From a virus: 20,720 nucleotides of DNA. Below, piece after piece: positions 7,615-13,913 of this stretch. Location: the IMG/VR virus record IMGVR_UViG_3300025881_000108, positions 1 through 20,720 of that record. One strand, written 5' to 3'. Within the stretch, counting starts at the first letter, position 1, and each line of letters begins with the position of its first letter. A model generated the notes under the pieces. The model ran no database searches. It had not been told where the DNA came from and saw only the letters and a program-made list of their open reading frames with translations. A program made the position numbers and the translations under genes.

Positions 7615-7741
7615 ACGCCTTGTAACTTCTCTTCTTGGCTTTGTTCATAGAGCTCATCTTGATTCTACTCTTGTTCTTGCCTTGGGAAGTCTTCTTGGGT
7701 TTGCCTTTTGTGTATCCTGAAACATTTATTGCCATACTCAT
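7595..7741 (-). CDS. very small basic protein
   Basis: 48 residues, rich in Lys, Arg, Ser and Gly, with the segment GYTKGKPKKTSQGKNK near the N-terminus. I recall similar tiny basic proteins as conserved unknowns of T4-like cyanophages; this cannot be verified here. Two ATGs are possible (7741, and 7735 giving MAINVSG); neither has a Shine-Dalgarno. A TATAAT (7744-7749) placed just upstream would start transcription at about 7737, so 7735 may be the true, nearly leaderless start. Nucleic-acid binding is plausible from charge alone. Confidence 0.55.
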   Translation of the reverse strand: MSMAINVSGYTKGKPKKTSQGKNKSRIKMSSMNKAKKRSYKAYAGQGK

Positions 7742-7743
7742 AT

Positions 7744-7770
7744 ATTATAGTAGACACTTCTTCAAGTCAA
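7744..7770 (-). promoter_or_regulatory. minus-strand sigma-70-like promoter
   Basis: TTGACT (7765-7770) and TATAAT (7744-7749) on the minus strand with a 15-base spacer, a little short. It overlaps the divergent plus-strand promoter at 7751-7779, so the two would compete for polymerase. Confidence 0.4.
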
Positions 7771-7779
7771 GTATATAAT
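7751..7779 (+). promoter_or_regulatory. plus-strand sigma-70-like promoter for the DUF1178 gene
   Basis: TAGACA (7751-7756) and TATAAT (7774-7779) are separated by 17 bases. The expected start near 7786 is only about 6 bases before the ATG at 7792. A TAAATAA box (7781-7787) also precedes the ATG and resembles the late boxes seen elsewhere in the window. Confidence 0.55.
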
Positions 7780-7791
7780 GTAAATAATATT

Positions 7792-8208
7792 ATGATAAAA
7801 TATCAAATGAGATGCAGATGCGAACACGAGTTCGAGGGTTGGTTCCCAGACCTCAATGAATACAAGAGACAGAAGAACAAGGGACTTATCAACTGTCCCA
7901 TGTGCGACAGCACGGCAGTAGACAAAGCACTAGCCACCATTTCGGTGAAACTGCCCAAGAAGAAGAAAACTATTCCGGATGACTACTTCGTCATGGGCGA
8001 GACTGCGGAACAGATACTACAGAAGTTGAATAAGAAAATCAAGAAAGATTACCAGGACGTTGGCAAGAACTTCGCCCGTGAGGCCAGGAAGGCACACAAG
8101 GGCAAACGTGACCAGAAGTTCTATGGTAAGCCAACTAAGGAAGAGACCAACAAGTTGTTGGATGAGGGCATAGACCTGTTCGCGGTACCGGACTACAAGG
8201 AAAAATAG
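7792..8208 (+). CDS. DUF1178 family zinc-ribbon protein
   Basis: 138 residues. The N-terminus matches DUF1178: MIKYQMRC.C.H.FEGWF at 1-17, then CPMCDS at 35-40 and KAL at 45-47. Two cysteine pairs (C8/C10 and C35/C38) would bind zinc. The rest is a charged helical tail with a KLPKKKKTIP segment. DUF1178 is widespread in Alphaproteobacteria and other bacteria, function unknown; phage copies are less common, which hints at host origin. An upstream GTG or ATG is possible, but 7792 fits the family's start and the promoter. Confidence 0.8.
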   Translation: MIKYQMRCRCEHEFEGWFPDLNEYKRQKNKGLINCPMCDSTAVDKALATISVKLPKKKKTIPDDYFVMGETAEQILQKLNKKIKKDYQDVGKNFAREARKAHKGKRDQKFYGKPTKEETNKLLDEGIDLFAVPDYKEK

Positions 8209-8210
8209 TC

Positions 8211-8232
8211 GCATAAAAGTTGATCTTTATGC
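8211..8232. other. stem-loop just upstream of the strong promoter
   Basis: GCATAAA (8211-8217) and TTTATGC (8226-8232) form a perfect 7-bp inverted repeat with an 8-base loop, 5 bases before the -35 at 8238. It follows the DUF1178 stop by 2 bases but has no T-run, so it is at best a weak terminator. It could be an operator. Confidence 0.35.
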
Positions 8233-8237
8233 CAAGG

Positions 8238-8266
8238 TTGACACAATACACTTTCTAGTATATAAT
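8238..8266 (+). promoter_or_regulatory. consensus sigma-70 promoter
   Basis: TTGACA (8238-8243), a 17-base spacer, and TATAAT (8261-8266): a perfect match to the bacterial housekeeping consensus and the strongest promoter seen in the window. The start is expected near 8273, giving a leader of about 77 bases before the ATG at 8350. It is probably read by the unmodified host polymerase early in infection. Confidence 0.85.
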
Positions 8267-8349
8267 TGTATTATGGAACGTAGGATAACAGAGATTGAAA
8301 CTCCAGAGTTACGTAACCATATAATAACAATAAAGGAAAAGGAAACAAT

Positions 8350-8721
8350 ATGCTAAAAGGTATGTTTAATACACTTTTTCCATCTACTAAGAAGGAAACA
8401 AAAACCATGGCAAACTCAACACAATACGTTGTATACACAAGAAACTTCAAATCAAGAGCGAAGCAAATTGGTGTATTTGCGGAACCGGCTTCAACTTACA
8501 AAGTGAATGGTGAAGTACACGGTGGTAAAATCAAGTTCAAAAACCTAGCAGTAAAAAACACTGCAAGAAAAACAGCGACTAACAAGTTGTTATCAAAAGG
8601 TTTGGACTTTACTGTAGAAGTTTTAGGTGTTGCACCTAAGAACTCTGCTTTGACTATGAAGTCAAACATCATTTCTTTATTAAAGAAATCAGGAAGAAAA
8701 GTAATTAATTACTCTGCGTAA
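8350..8721 (+). CDS. small basic protein from a strong single-gene unit
   Basis: 123 residues, or 104 if translation starts at the ATG at 8407 (MANSTQYVVYTRN). Both have purine-rich sites: AAGGA 6 bases before 8350, and AAGGA 10 bases before 8407. The protein is strongly basic and lysine-rich with no recognisable domain; the body looks like a small beta fold (YVVYTRNF, then KIKFKNL, then FTVEVLGV). It stands alone between a perfect sigma-70 promoter and a strong intrinsic terminator, an arrangement expected for a highly expressed early protein. Nucleic-acid binding or host take-over is inference from charge and context. Confidence 0.7.
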   Translation: MLKGMFNTLFPSTKKETKTMANSTQYVVYTRNFKSRAKQIGVFAEPASTYKVNGEVHGGKIKFKNLAVKNTARKTATNKLLSKGLDFTVEVLGVAPKNSALTMKSNIISLLKKSGRKVINYSA

Positions 8722-8736
8722 TTAAACTAATTCTAA

Positions 8737-8768
8737 GGGGCGGTGCTTAACTGTATCGCCCTTTTTTT
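8737..8768 (+). terminator. rho-independent terminator
   Basis: GGGCGGT (8738-8744) pairs with ATCGCCC (8755-8761), 7 bp with one G-U, a 10-base loop, followed by seven T (8762-8768). It ends the unit begun at the consensus promoter and sits 16 bases after the stop codon. It also shields the convergent gene ending at 8773. Confidence 0.9.
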
Positions 8769-8772
8769 GTGG

Positions 8773-9120
8773 TTAGTCCTTAGATCTTATATCGCCCCAG
8801 GCTTTGTAATGGGATTTGTCATCTTCTCTGTAAGACTCAAAAAGATGTGAATCACTAGCGTATGTCAACTTCCATGTGTCTCCTTTGACGGCGTTATGGA
8901 CAGCCAATTGATCATCTGCTTGAGAATCTGTGAAAACCCAAGTCAAAACCAATCTAGTGTTGCTTTCGGCAAGGCTCCAAGATGGGCTACCTTTTGTGAA
9001 ATCCCAATCACTGCTAAACCCTATGCAGGCCTTGGCATTGTCAACACTGGAGTATGTGACTACATTATCTGTTTCTCTATCCTTAGAATAGAAAGTGTAT
9101 TTTAGTTCTCTTTCAGCCAT
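8773..9120 (-). CDS. hypothetical protein
   Basis: 115 residues, mixed charge, rich in aromatic residues and Ser/Asp; no signal peptide, membrane helix or family recognised. The composition (YTFYSKDRET, TWVFTDSQADD) suggests a small beta-rich soluble domain. A GAGG lies 10 bases before the ATG, a weak Shine-Dalgarno. It is the last gene of the minus-strand block that starts at 12687, though 21 bases separate it from the previous gene. Confidence 0.6.
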   Translation of the reverse strand: MAERELKYTFYSKDRETDNVVTYSSVDNAKACIGFSSDWDFTKGSPSWSLAESNTRLVLTWVFTDSQADDQLAVHNAVKGDTWKLTYASDSHLFESYREDDKSHYKAWGDIRSKD

Positions 9121-9141
9121 TTTTTATATCCTCGTTTGTAC

Positions 9142-9612
9142 TTACTTACCATAATAGTGTTGTTCCATATCATAAAAAGCACCTAATTTACAACGTTCAA
9201 AACCATGACCGATTGACTCGTTTTCACATATTCTATTGAATTGCTCTAAATCCTCGTTATTAACAAAATCCAGTCTGATCTTTAAACCTTTGTTGTTGTC
9301 CACTAGTTCGTATGTTGTTTTGGAGATGAATGGTTTGACGTGTTCATGCCACTTTATCGCAAATTGCTCGACAGCATCATCTAAGTGTAAAAAAGTTTTA
9401 AAATCAAAAGCCTGTCTCAGATCACAGTCACTACCCTTAAGAAAACCAAGGAATGACGATTGATCTTCACGCAAGAACTGGTCTAGAGACTTAGTGACAA
9501 TCTTTTCATTTTTAGAATTCACAAAACAGTATCTGCCACCCGTGCTTTCTTTGTTATAAGTGCCTTTGAAGGTGTTCAGATCCACAAGATAAAATATTTT
9601 AACCGTCTGCAT
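9142..9612 (-). CDS. hypothetical protein
   Basis: 156 residues, predicted soluble, mixed alpha/beta; no family recognised. It overlaps the upstream gene by 14 bases and so is probably translated with it. Together with that gene it forms a noticeably more AT-rich stretch than its neighbours, which may mean a separate origin. Position at the end of a sugar-enzyme block suggests a linked role, but nothing in the sequence shows it. Confidence 0.6.
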   Translation of the reverse strand: MQTVKIFYLVDLNTFKGTYNKESTGGRYCFVNSKNEKIVTKSLDQFLREDQSSFLGFLKGSDCDLRQAFDFKTFLHLDDAVEQFAIKWHEHVKPFISKTTYELVDNNKGLKIRLDFVNNEDLEQFNRICENESIGHGFERCKLGAFYDMEQHYYGK

Positions 9613-10366
9613 GTATAAAATTGTGTATCTGCATGGTATTCTTCAATTCTTCGTTATTGTAGTTTCGTAAAAATCGAGAGGTTAGATCCCAGTTACCTTG
9701 CACATAGGTTGATACTATTAGGAGTTTTTCATAATCGTGCAGTGACCCTATGTCTTTGGCCTCCTGCCTTGCAATACAATCAACACTGGCTACTACTTTG
9801 TTTTTGAAATCATCAAGGTGGGACAGATTGTTTAGGCGTTTGTTTTCCAGGAAATCAAAAGTCTTTTGCTTTATTTTCTGACCAACAAATTCTTCAAAGT
9901 TTTTAACAAAGAGTTCGAAGTTATCAAAAAAATTATCCATTTTAATGTCAAAACATTTTTGCGACTCACTGTTGTCAGGAACATGCCAATATATGTTAGT
10001 AAGAAGTCCCTTATAAAAGTTTTCTCCTTCGGTGATATTGTAATACTCGTGCATGGTATCGCCGTCAGGAAAAAAGCCAAAAAATTTACAGTAATGTAGA
10101 TATTTTGGAAAATATGAAAGTTGTTTTGAAGCAAAGTATGGTCTAACTACTTTCATTCCTTCTGGAATAATATTGTCATCGTGTGGATGAAACGATTTAA
10201 TTTCTTGTACCGAAGGTTTTTTGTCTTCAAGGTGAGAATCACTTTTATCGTTGAGATCAATTTCTACGTTGTACAACTGTATGGCAATTGCACACCTAAG
10301 CATGTGTCCCATGTTACCTGGATTCCAACTGACACCCCACACATCATTTTCCATAATAAATGACAT
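9599..10366 (-). CDS. hypothetical protein, AT-rich
   Basis: 255 residues from the ATG at 10366 (MSFIMENDV), preferred because AAGG lies 6 bases upstream and the overlap with the dehydrogenase gene is then only 23 bases; 10399 and 10354 are alternatives. The N-terminus VSWNPGNMGHMLRCAI faintly recalls the glycine-rich first loop of phage sulfotransferase-like P-loop proteins, but the lysine and serine/threonine of a true P-loop are absent. The rest is helical, with many Phe, Asn and Lys. Context: between a UDP-sugar dehydrogenase and another unknown. No function is assigned. Confidence 0.6.
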   Translation of the reverse strand: MSFIMENDVWGVSWNPGNMGHMLRCAIAIQLYNVEIDLNDKSDSHLEDKKPSVQEIKSFHPHDDNIIPEGMKVVRPYFASKQLSYFPKYLHYCKFFGFFPDGDTMHEYYNITEGENFYKGLLTNIYWHVPDNSESQKCFDIKMDNFFDNFELFVKNFEEFVGQKIKQKTFDFLENKRLNNLSHLDDFKNKVVASVDCIARQEAKDIGSLHDYEKLLIVSTYVQGNWDLTSRFLRNYNNEELKNTMQIHNFIHADG

Positions 10367-11498
10367 TCTCCGCCTTTGGATATGATCTCCATGGATCAAA
10401 TATTATTGTGTTTTCATCACATGTGAAATGGTCTGACTCATGCACCCTGACAATCACTTCAACGGGTGTGTCTATGCCATTGGCCAACGTTCCACCGTGC
10501 TTCCTAACATAGTGTTGCAACAACAATGAATATGATCCGTCCACCAATTGAGTTCCTGGTTTGTATGAATCTGATGAGAACCACACACTGTTTCCGTGTT
10601 CTAGTATGGCTTTTGCCATCGACTCTGCCTGCTGTTCACGTGCTGTCATTATACTTTCGAACATGTCATACCCTAGATCCAAATCTTTTGCAAGCCATCG
10701 CAGTGCAATATTATCCCTTGGATGACACGCACCACCATCTCCCATGCCTGCTTTCATGTAGGCCGGACTCACTATCCTCTTTGTGCTTTTGGCAAGTGCC
10801 TGCGTGACCTTGTCCACATCCATGTTGCCAAGTTTTTGTGCAACATCCTGTATCATATTGACCAGTGCGATCTTGTTGCTGATGAACGTGTTATAGAATA
10901 TCTTCATTGCTTCAATTTCTTCCCATGTGCCAAACTCTACACGAGGGAAGTTGTCACAGAACTGATTGTAAAATGCCTCGAGTTGCTGTGCCTTATAGGC
11001 AGTTTTGTACACGCCCTTCTTAGTGCCTATCATGATCATCTCAGGATTGATCATATCCTCCGCCACTGTACCCATTGCTATCAAATAAGGATTGTATAGT
11101 AGTTTCACATTGGTCACCAAAGGTGCCAACTCTCTCCGGATTGTTCCAGGCAACACAGTTGATATCAGCACGAGGCTCTGTGTCACTCCCATATGCTTGT
11201 TGCACTTGGTCAACACTTTCTTGACAGCGTCATAGTTGAAATCCTTTACAGGTAAGTGACTGGTGGGCTCCCTCCCGTCGTAGCCTTCCTCGTGTGGGGT
11301 CGGTGTTGCCACAAACACAATGTCCCTGTCTCGACACACATCTTCTATGGAGTCTCTGATCTCAACAAGATCACTTGATTTGTGTGCGATGTCATATCCT
11401 GCAACATCGAATCCTTTTTTACGTATTGCTTCTGCACATGGCATTCCAAGTTTGCCCAGTCCTATAAATCCGATCTTGATTCCGTAGATGATGTTCAT
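10344..11498 (-). CDS. UDP-glucose/GDP-mannose dehydrogenase family protein
   Basis: 384 residues, somewhat shorter than the usual 390-450. The N-terminal NAD domain has GFIGLGKLGMP (10-20). The active-site parts are present: E195/K199/N203 in the EAMKIFYNTF segment and the catalytic cysteine C258 in GGACHPRD, the counterpart of GGSCFPKD. A shortened C-terminal UDP-binding domain carries YKPGTQLVDGSYS. The family oxidises a sugar nucleotide CH2OH to a carboxylate in two NAD-dependent steps, for example UDP-glucose to UDP-glucuronate. Which sugar is used cannot be told. It starts 2 bases after the stop of the glycosyltransferase-like gene, so the pair probably makes and transfers an acidic sugar. 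Confidence 0.85.
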   Translation of the reverse strand: MNIIYGIKIGFIGLGKLGMPCAEAIRKKGFDVAGYDIAHKSSDLVEIRDSIEDVCRDRDIVFVATPTPHEEGYDGREPTSHLPVKDFNYDAVKKVLTKCNKHMGVTQSLVLISTVLPGTIRRELAPLVTNVKLLYNPYLIAMGTVAEDMINPEMIMIGTKKGVYKTAYKAQQLEAFYNQFCDNFPRVEFGTWEEIEAMKIFYNTFISNKIALVNMIQDVAQKLGNMDVDKVTQALAKSTKRIVSPAYMKAGMGDGGACHPRDNIALRWLAKDLDLGYDMFESIMTAREQQAESMAKAILEHGNSVWFSSDSYKPGTQLVDGSYSLLLQHYVRKHGGTLANGIDTPVEVIVRVHESDHFTCDENTIIFDPWRSYPKAENVIYYGK

Positions 11499-11499
11499 A

Positions 11500-12687
11500 T
11501 TAATTCAATTGATTCCATTGTTTGTAGTTCTTCAACAAATTGTAATTATGCTCAAGCACTGGCTTCATTTCCTTATATTGGGCCAGTAATTCAGCGTTGC
11601 TCGTTCCAGAAATTTTTTTCAGGATCGCTGTGATTTTTGAGATCCTTGCTTGATCGGTTTTTTCATCATCGTAGGACTCGTCCCAAAAACTTCCAAAGGT
11701 CTGGAAACCCATTTCCTTAAGGTAGCCAAGTGATCCCCTGTCACCGTTTATCAAGAAAGGTCGGCAGTAATTAATGCACCGGTAAGTTTTCTCAGTAATA
11801 AAGACAGTGTCATCTGGATGATGTGTCTCATTAGAAATCATGAGAAACACTTTTTCGAATAAATGTCCTTCATCCCATCTTCTCTGATGCATGTTCTCCT
11901 TTCCGTCTATCTTGGTTGGTAATGTGTTCTTCCATCTTTCAAACACTTGGCTGTCAAACGTTGACAATTTACTCATGTAATCGTTGGTAAGTTCAAATCT
12001 TTTTGCATTTACGTAACTGAAATTTTCATATTCTGGACAAGAGCTGAGCCCATGTTGTAATAAGTTCTCTTTGTAAAGGTTGTAGGACATCGCGTACCTG
12101 TGGTGTCTGTGTATTCCTTGTGCCATGCTGATGAACCTGTGCTCTATCTTTTCGAGTGTGTTGAATTCATTTTGTAAGACTTTTTGTTGCTCTAGGAAAT
12201 AATCGAAATGCAGAAATCGGGCCTTGATCCTCGGATCCTTTGGTATATACCTGTCGCAGGTCAGCCATACCACATCCTGCTCCTTGATCCCGTGCTTCTC
12301 CAATTTTTTTATCACGTGGAAATATGGACTGTTGCGAAATATCCTGTTAGGTTCAAGGTTGAATAGTACCCAGAGCTCTGAGGTCATCACAACCAATGGG
12401 ACGACTTTTTTTTCCTGCATCATTTTGAGATGTTGCGGTTCAATGAATTCACAGAAGTCTATGTTTTCTAAACTGAATGGTTCTCTCAAAAAGAAAGGGT
12501 AATAGCATTTGCCACCTTCCTGCTTGGGCAGTGTCCTAAAAACGGAGATAGTGGCATCCGTCTTGGGGATTATCTCCATGTTGCAGGTCATTGTCAGGTG
12601 ATGCAACACAGCCTGTGACACGTTTTCCAGTTTGGTGTGGAAATCCTTGTTGTCTATGAATGTGAATTTGATTTGTGATTTTTCCAT
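11500..12687 (-). CDS. glycosyltransferase-like protein (paralog of the gene at the left edge)
   Basis: 395 residues. The C-terminal domain carries FITEK (296-300), RPFLINGD (309-316), GFQTFG (327-332) and DESYD (336-340), the same motif series and spacing as the gene at 2-1009. HHRYAMSYNLYKENLLQHGL (195-214) matches the paralog's 'HR..LYD.LL..GLL' segment. GT10-like sugar transfer is the best guess, at family level only. It leads the transcript that continues into the UDP-sugar dehydrogenase. There is no Shine-Dalgarno; a TAAATAC box ends 7 bases before the ATG. Confidence 0.6.
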   Translation of the reverse strand: MEKSQIKFTFIDNKDFHTKLENVSQAVLHHLTMTCNMEIIPKTDATISVFRTLPKQEGGKCYYPFFLREPFSLENIDFCEFIEPQHLKMMQEKKVVPLVVMTSELWVLFNLEPNRIFRNSPYFHVIKKLEKHGIKEQDVVWLTCDRYIPKDPRIKARFLHFDYFLEQQKVLQNEFNTLEKIEHRFISMAQGIHRHHRYAMSYNLYKENLLQHGLSSCPEYENFSYVNAKRFELTNDYMSKLSTFDSQVFERWKNTLPTKIDGKENMHQRRWDEGHLFEKVFLMISNETHHPDDTVFITEKTYRCINYCRPFLINGDRGSLGYLKEMGFQTFGSFWDESYDDEKTDQARISKITAILKKISGTSNAELLAQYKEMKPVLEHNYNLLKNYKQWNQLN

Positions 12688-12694
12688 TATGTAA

Positions 12695-12701
12695 GTATTT
12701 A
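12695..12701 (-). promoter_or_regulatory. late-promoter-like TAAATAC box
   Basis: TAAATAC on the minus strand, 7 bases before the ATG at 12687, with no Shine-Dalgarno between. It likely drives the glycosyltransferase-dehydrogenase block. Confidence 0.4.
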
Positions 12702-12721
12702 ATATACCAACTATTCTACAA

Positions 12722-12743
12722 TGGCTCGCTATTGGCTCGCTAT
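12722..12743. repeat. tandem 11-bp direct repeat, two copies
   Basis: TGGCTCGCTAT occurs twice in a row in the 76-base gap between two minus-strand genes. It is GC-richer than its surroundings. It may be a protein-binding site or a slippage product. Confidence 0.7.
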
Positions 12744-12763
12744 TAGGTCTTTGATTTCAGAGA

Positions 12764-13000
12764 TTATTTTGAATAGTCTGGTGTTGGCCCACCGTACTTA
12801 CGGCCTTTGATCCGCTTGCCACTGACTTTCATTGTCTTGCCGCCGATCTTCTCACTTCTATTACCGGTACGTTTTCGCTTGCCCTGTGACTTGCATGACG
12901 ATATCCATGACGCAGGTAGATCCTTTGCTGGCCTGCTACAGGCACTGGTCGGTGCTGGTCCTATGTTCTCGTCTGTGTTGTATATCTCGAATATTTTCAT
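12764..13000 (-). CDS. small, very basic phage protein starting MKIFEI
   Basis: 78 residues from the ATG at 13000; a longer frame reaches 13033, but the TAAATAC box 7 bases upstream and the shared MKI-x-EI start support 13000. Residues 36-70 are dominated by Lys/Arg/Gly/Ser (SCKSQGKRKRTGNRSEK, then KRIKGRKYGG), and the end is GPTPDYSK. Cysteines at 21 and 36 are the only ones. The family is unknown to me, though the tail resembles conserved cyanophage unknowns. It is divergent from another basic protein (13165-13677) with a matching start. Nucleic-acid binding in the virion is a hypothesis. Confidence 0.6.
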   Translation of the reverse strand: MKIFEIYNTDENIGPAPTSACSRPAKDLPASWISSCKSQGKRKRTGNRSEKIGGKTMKVSGKRIKGRKYGGPTPDYSK

Positions 13001-13007
13001 TGCATGT

Positions 13008-13014
13008 GTATTTA
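13008..13014 (-). promoter_or_regulatory. late-promoter-like TAAATAC box
   Basis: TAAATAC on the minus strand, 7 bases before the ATG at 13000. It lies inside the longer possible reading frame, which argues that the gene starts at 13000. Confidence 0.4.
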
Positions 13015-13085
13015 ACACATCCGTCCATGTCAAGTTGATCTTGTGCAGATTGTAGCACCCGTAACAAAATGTTATCAGTTCTTAG

Positions 13086-13121
13086 GTTTAAGCATCAGTT
13101 TAAGCATCAGTTTAAGCATCA
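13086..13121. repeat. tandem 12-bp direct repeat, three copies
   Basis: GTTTAAGCATCA is repeated three times exactly (13086-13097, 13098-13109, 13110-13121) between two divergent late-type genes. It could be an iteron-like protein-binding site, a regulator of both genes, or replication slippage. The rest of the 164-base divergent region (13001-13164) holds only the two TAAATAC boxes. Confidence 0.9.
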
Positions 13122-13153
13122 GTAAGGTTTAGTAGAGTTAGGTGTAAGGTCAA

Positions 13154-13160
13154 TAAATAC
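13154..13160 (+). promoter_or_regulatory. late-promoter-like TAAATAC box
   Basis: AATAAATAC ends 4 bases before the ATG at 13165; no Shine-Dalgarno lies in range. It is the closest of the set to the T4 late core TATAAATA. Confidence 0.5.
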
Positions 13161-13164
13161 TTGT

Positions 13165-13677
13165 ATGAAGATATCGGAAATCACTTTAGCGTCAAAAGAA
13201 TCAAAAGATACAAAATCTAGTGCCACAATATCCAGTGCCATCAAAGGCGATCAGACACAAGATATAGTGCCACAGGATACAGTATCAGAAAATATCTCGG
13301 CACTAGAGGTTGACAGCATTGAAACCCACCCGGATCATTCGGCCATTGCGGAGGGCGTGAGCCAGATCCTGAGGCGTACCAAAGGCAAGGCACCCAAGCA
13401 AGGATTCAGATGCTCATCCGGACCCAGGAAAGGCCGTATTGTGGCCAAACCCAGCACCTGTTTCCAGAAGACGGATCCACAGAAGTCTGCCAAGATCAGG
13501 AAGAAGCGTCAGGCCAAGGCCGGCATAGCAGGCAAGAAACTGGCCATGACCAAAAGGTCTGGAGCAGGATCAAAGAGGTTGCAAGGTGTACAGATCAAGA
13601 AGGCCAAGAACAAGGGCAAGTCGGTGGCCAAAAGAATAGGTGCCAAGGCACCAATCAAATCCAAAATTGTGAAATAG
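13165..13677 (+). CDS. basic phage protein with acidic N-terminal part, starting MKISEI
   Basis: 170 residues of two unlike halves. Residues 1-62 are Ser/Thr/Asp/Glu-rich and low-complexity; residues 66-170 are extremely rich in Lys, Arg, Ala and Gly. GFRCSSGPRKGRIVAKPSTC (80-99) is a short conserved-looking block with a cysteine at each end, a form I associate with unknown proteins of T4-like cyanophages. The start MKI-x-EI is shared with the divergent basic protein at 12764-13000. It could be an internal head (DNA-associated) protein: T4 internal proteins are basic and carry an N-terminal MKTYQEFI-type leader. That is an analogy, not shown. The stop is 2 bases from the convergent stop at 13680. 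Confidence 0.65.
   Translation: MKISEITLASKESKDTKSSATISSAIKGDQTQDIVPQDTVSENISALEVDSIETHPDHSAIAEGVSQILRRTKGKAPKQGFRCSSGPRKGRIVAKPSTCFQKTDPQKSAKIRKKRQAKAGIAGKKLAMTKRSGAGSKRLQGVQIKKAKNKGKSVAKRIGAKAPIKSKIVK
13256..13272 (+). repeat. dispersed 17-mer, copy 1 (inside a CDS)
   Basis: CACAAGATATAGTGCCA is identical to positions 18645-18661, though the two lie in different reading frames of unrelated genes. The core ATATAGTGCCA also occurs at 14581-14591 and 18682-18692. Confidence 0.75.
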
Positions 13678-13694
13678 AACTAGTCCTCTAGTTC
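13677..13694. terminator. stem-loop between convergent genes
   Basis: GAACTAG (13677-13683) and CTAGTTC (13688-13694) form a perfect 7-bp stem with a TCCT loop exactly at the two facing stop codons. There is no T-run on either side, so termination would be weak. A two-way pause or 3'-end stabiliser is likelier. Confidence 0.45.
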
Positions 13695-13913
13695 GATACC
13701 GTCGGCCTTCAAAGCCTCTTCTACCACCACTCTGGGTGAGTAGGTCCAAACGGTGAATGAAGCATTGTTCATCTCGTCTCCGTCCACCACTCCCTCTATG
13801 CCCTGTCGCTTTAGGGCGGAATGGATGCTTGGTACTATACTTCTGTCTTGGTCCAAGTCCCAACCGCCTATGTCAGCAACCTGGAAATGGTGCTTATGTG
13901 TTTCATTGGTCAT
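13680..13913 (-). CDS. hypothetical protein
   Basis: 77 residues, acidic, soluble, no known family. It is the third member of a tight minus-strand set; its ATG overlaps the previous stop by 4 bases (ATGA), so it is translationally coupled. The stop lies within a stem-loop shared with the convergent gene. Confidence 0.6.
   Translation of the reverse strand: MTNETHKHHFQVADIGGWDLDQDRSIVPSIHSALKRQGIEGVVDGDEMNNASFTVWTYSPRVVVEEALKADGIELED

Noticed and set aside
8273-8356. 27-residue frame between the strong promoter and the basic protein gene
   Set aside because: Its ATG coincides with the expected transcription start and it has no ribosome site; it ends inside the next gene. The sequence is better read as an untranslated leader, although leaderless translation cannot be excluded.
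13677-13694. Intrinsic bidirectional terminator
   Set aside because: The stem is perfect but no T-run follows on either strand; kept only as a stem-loop with modest confidence.
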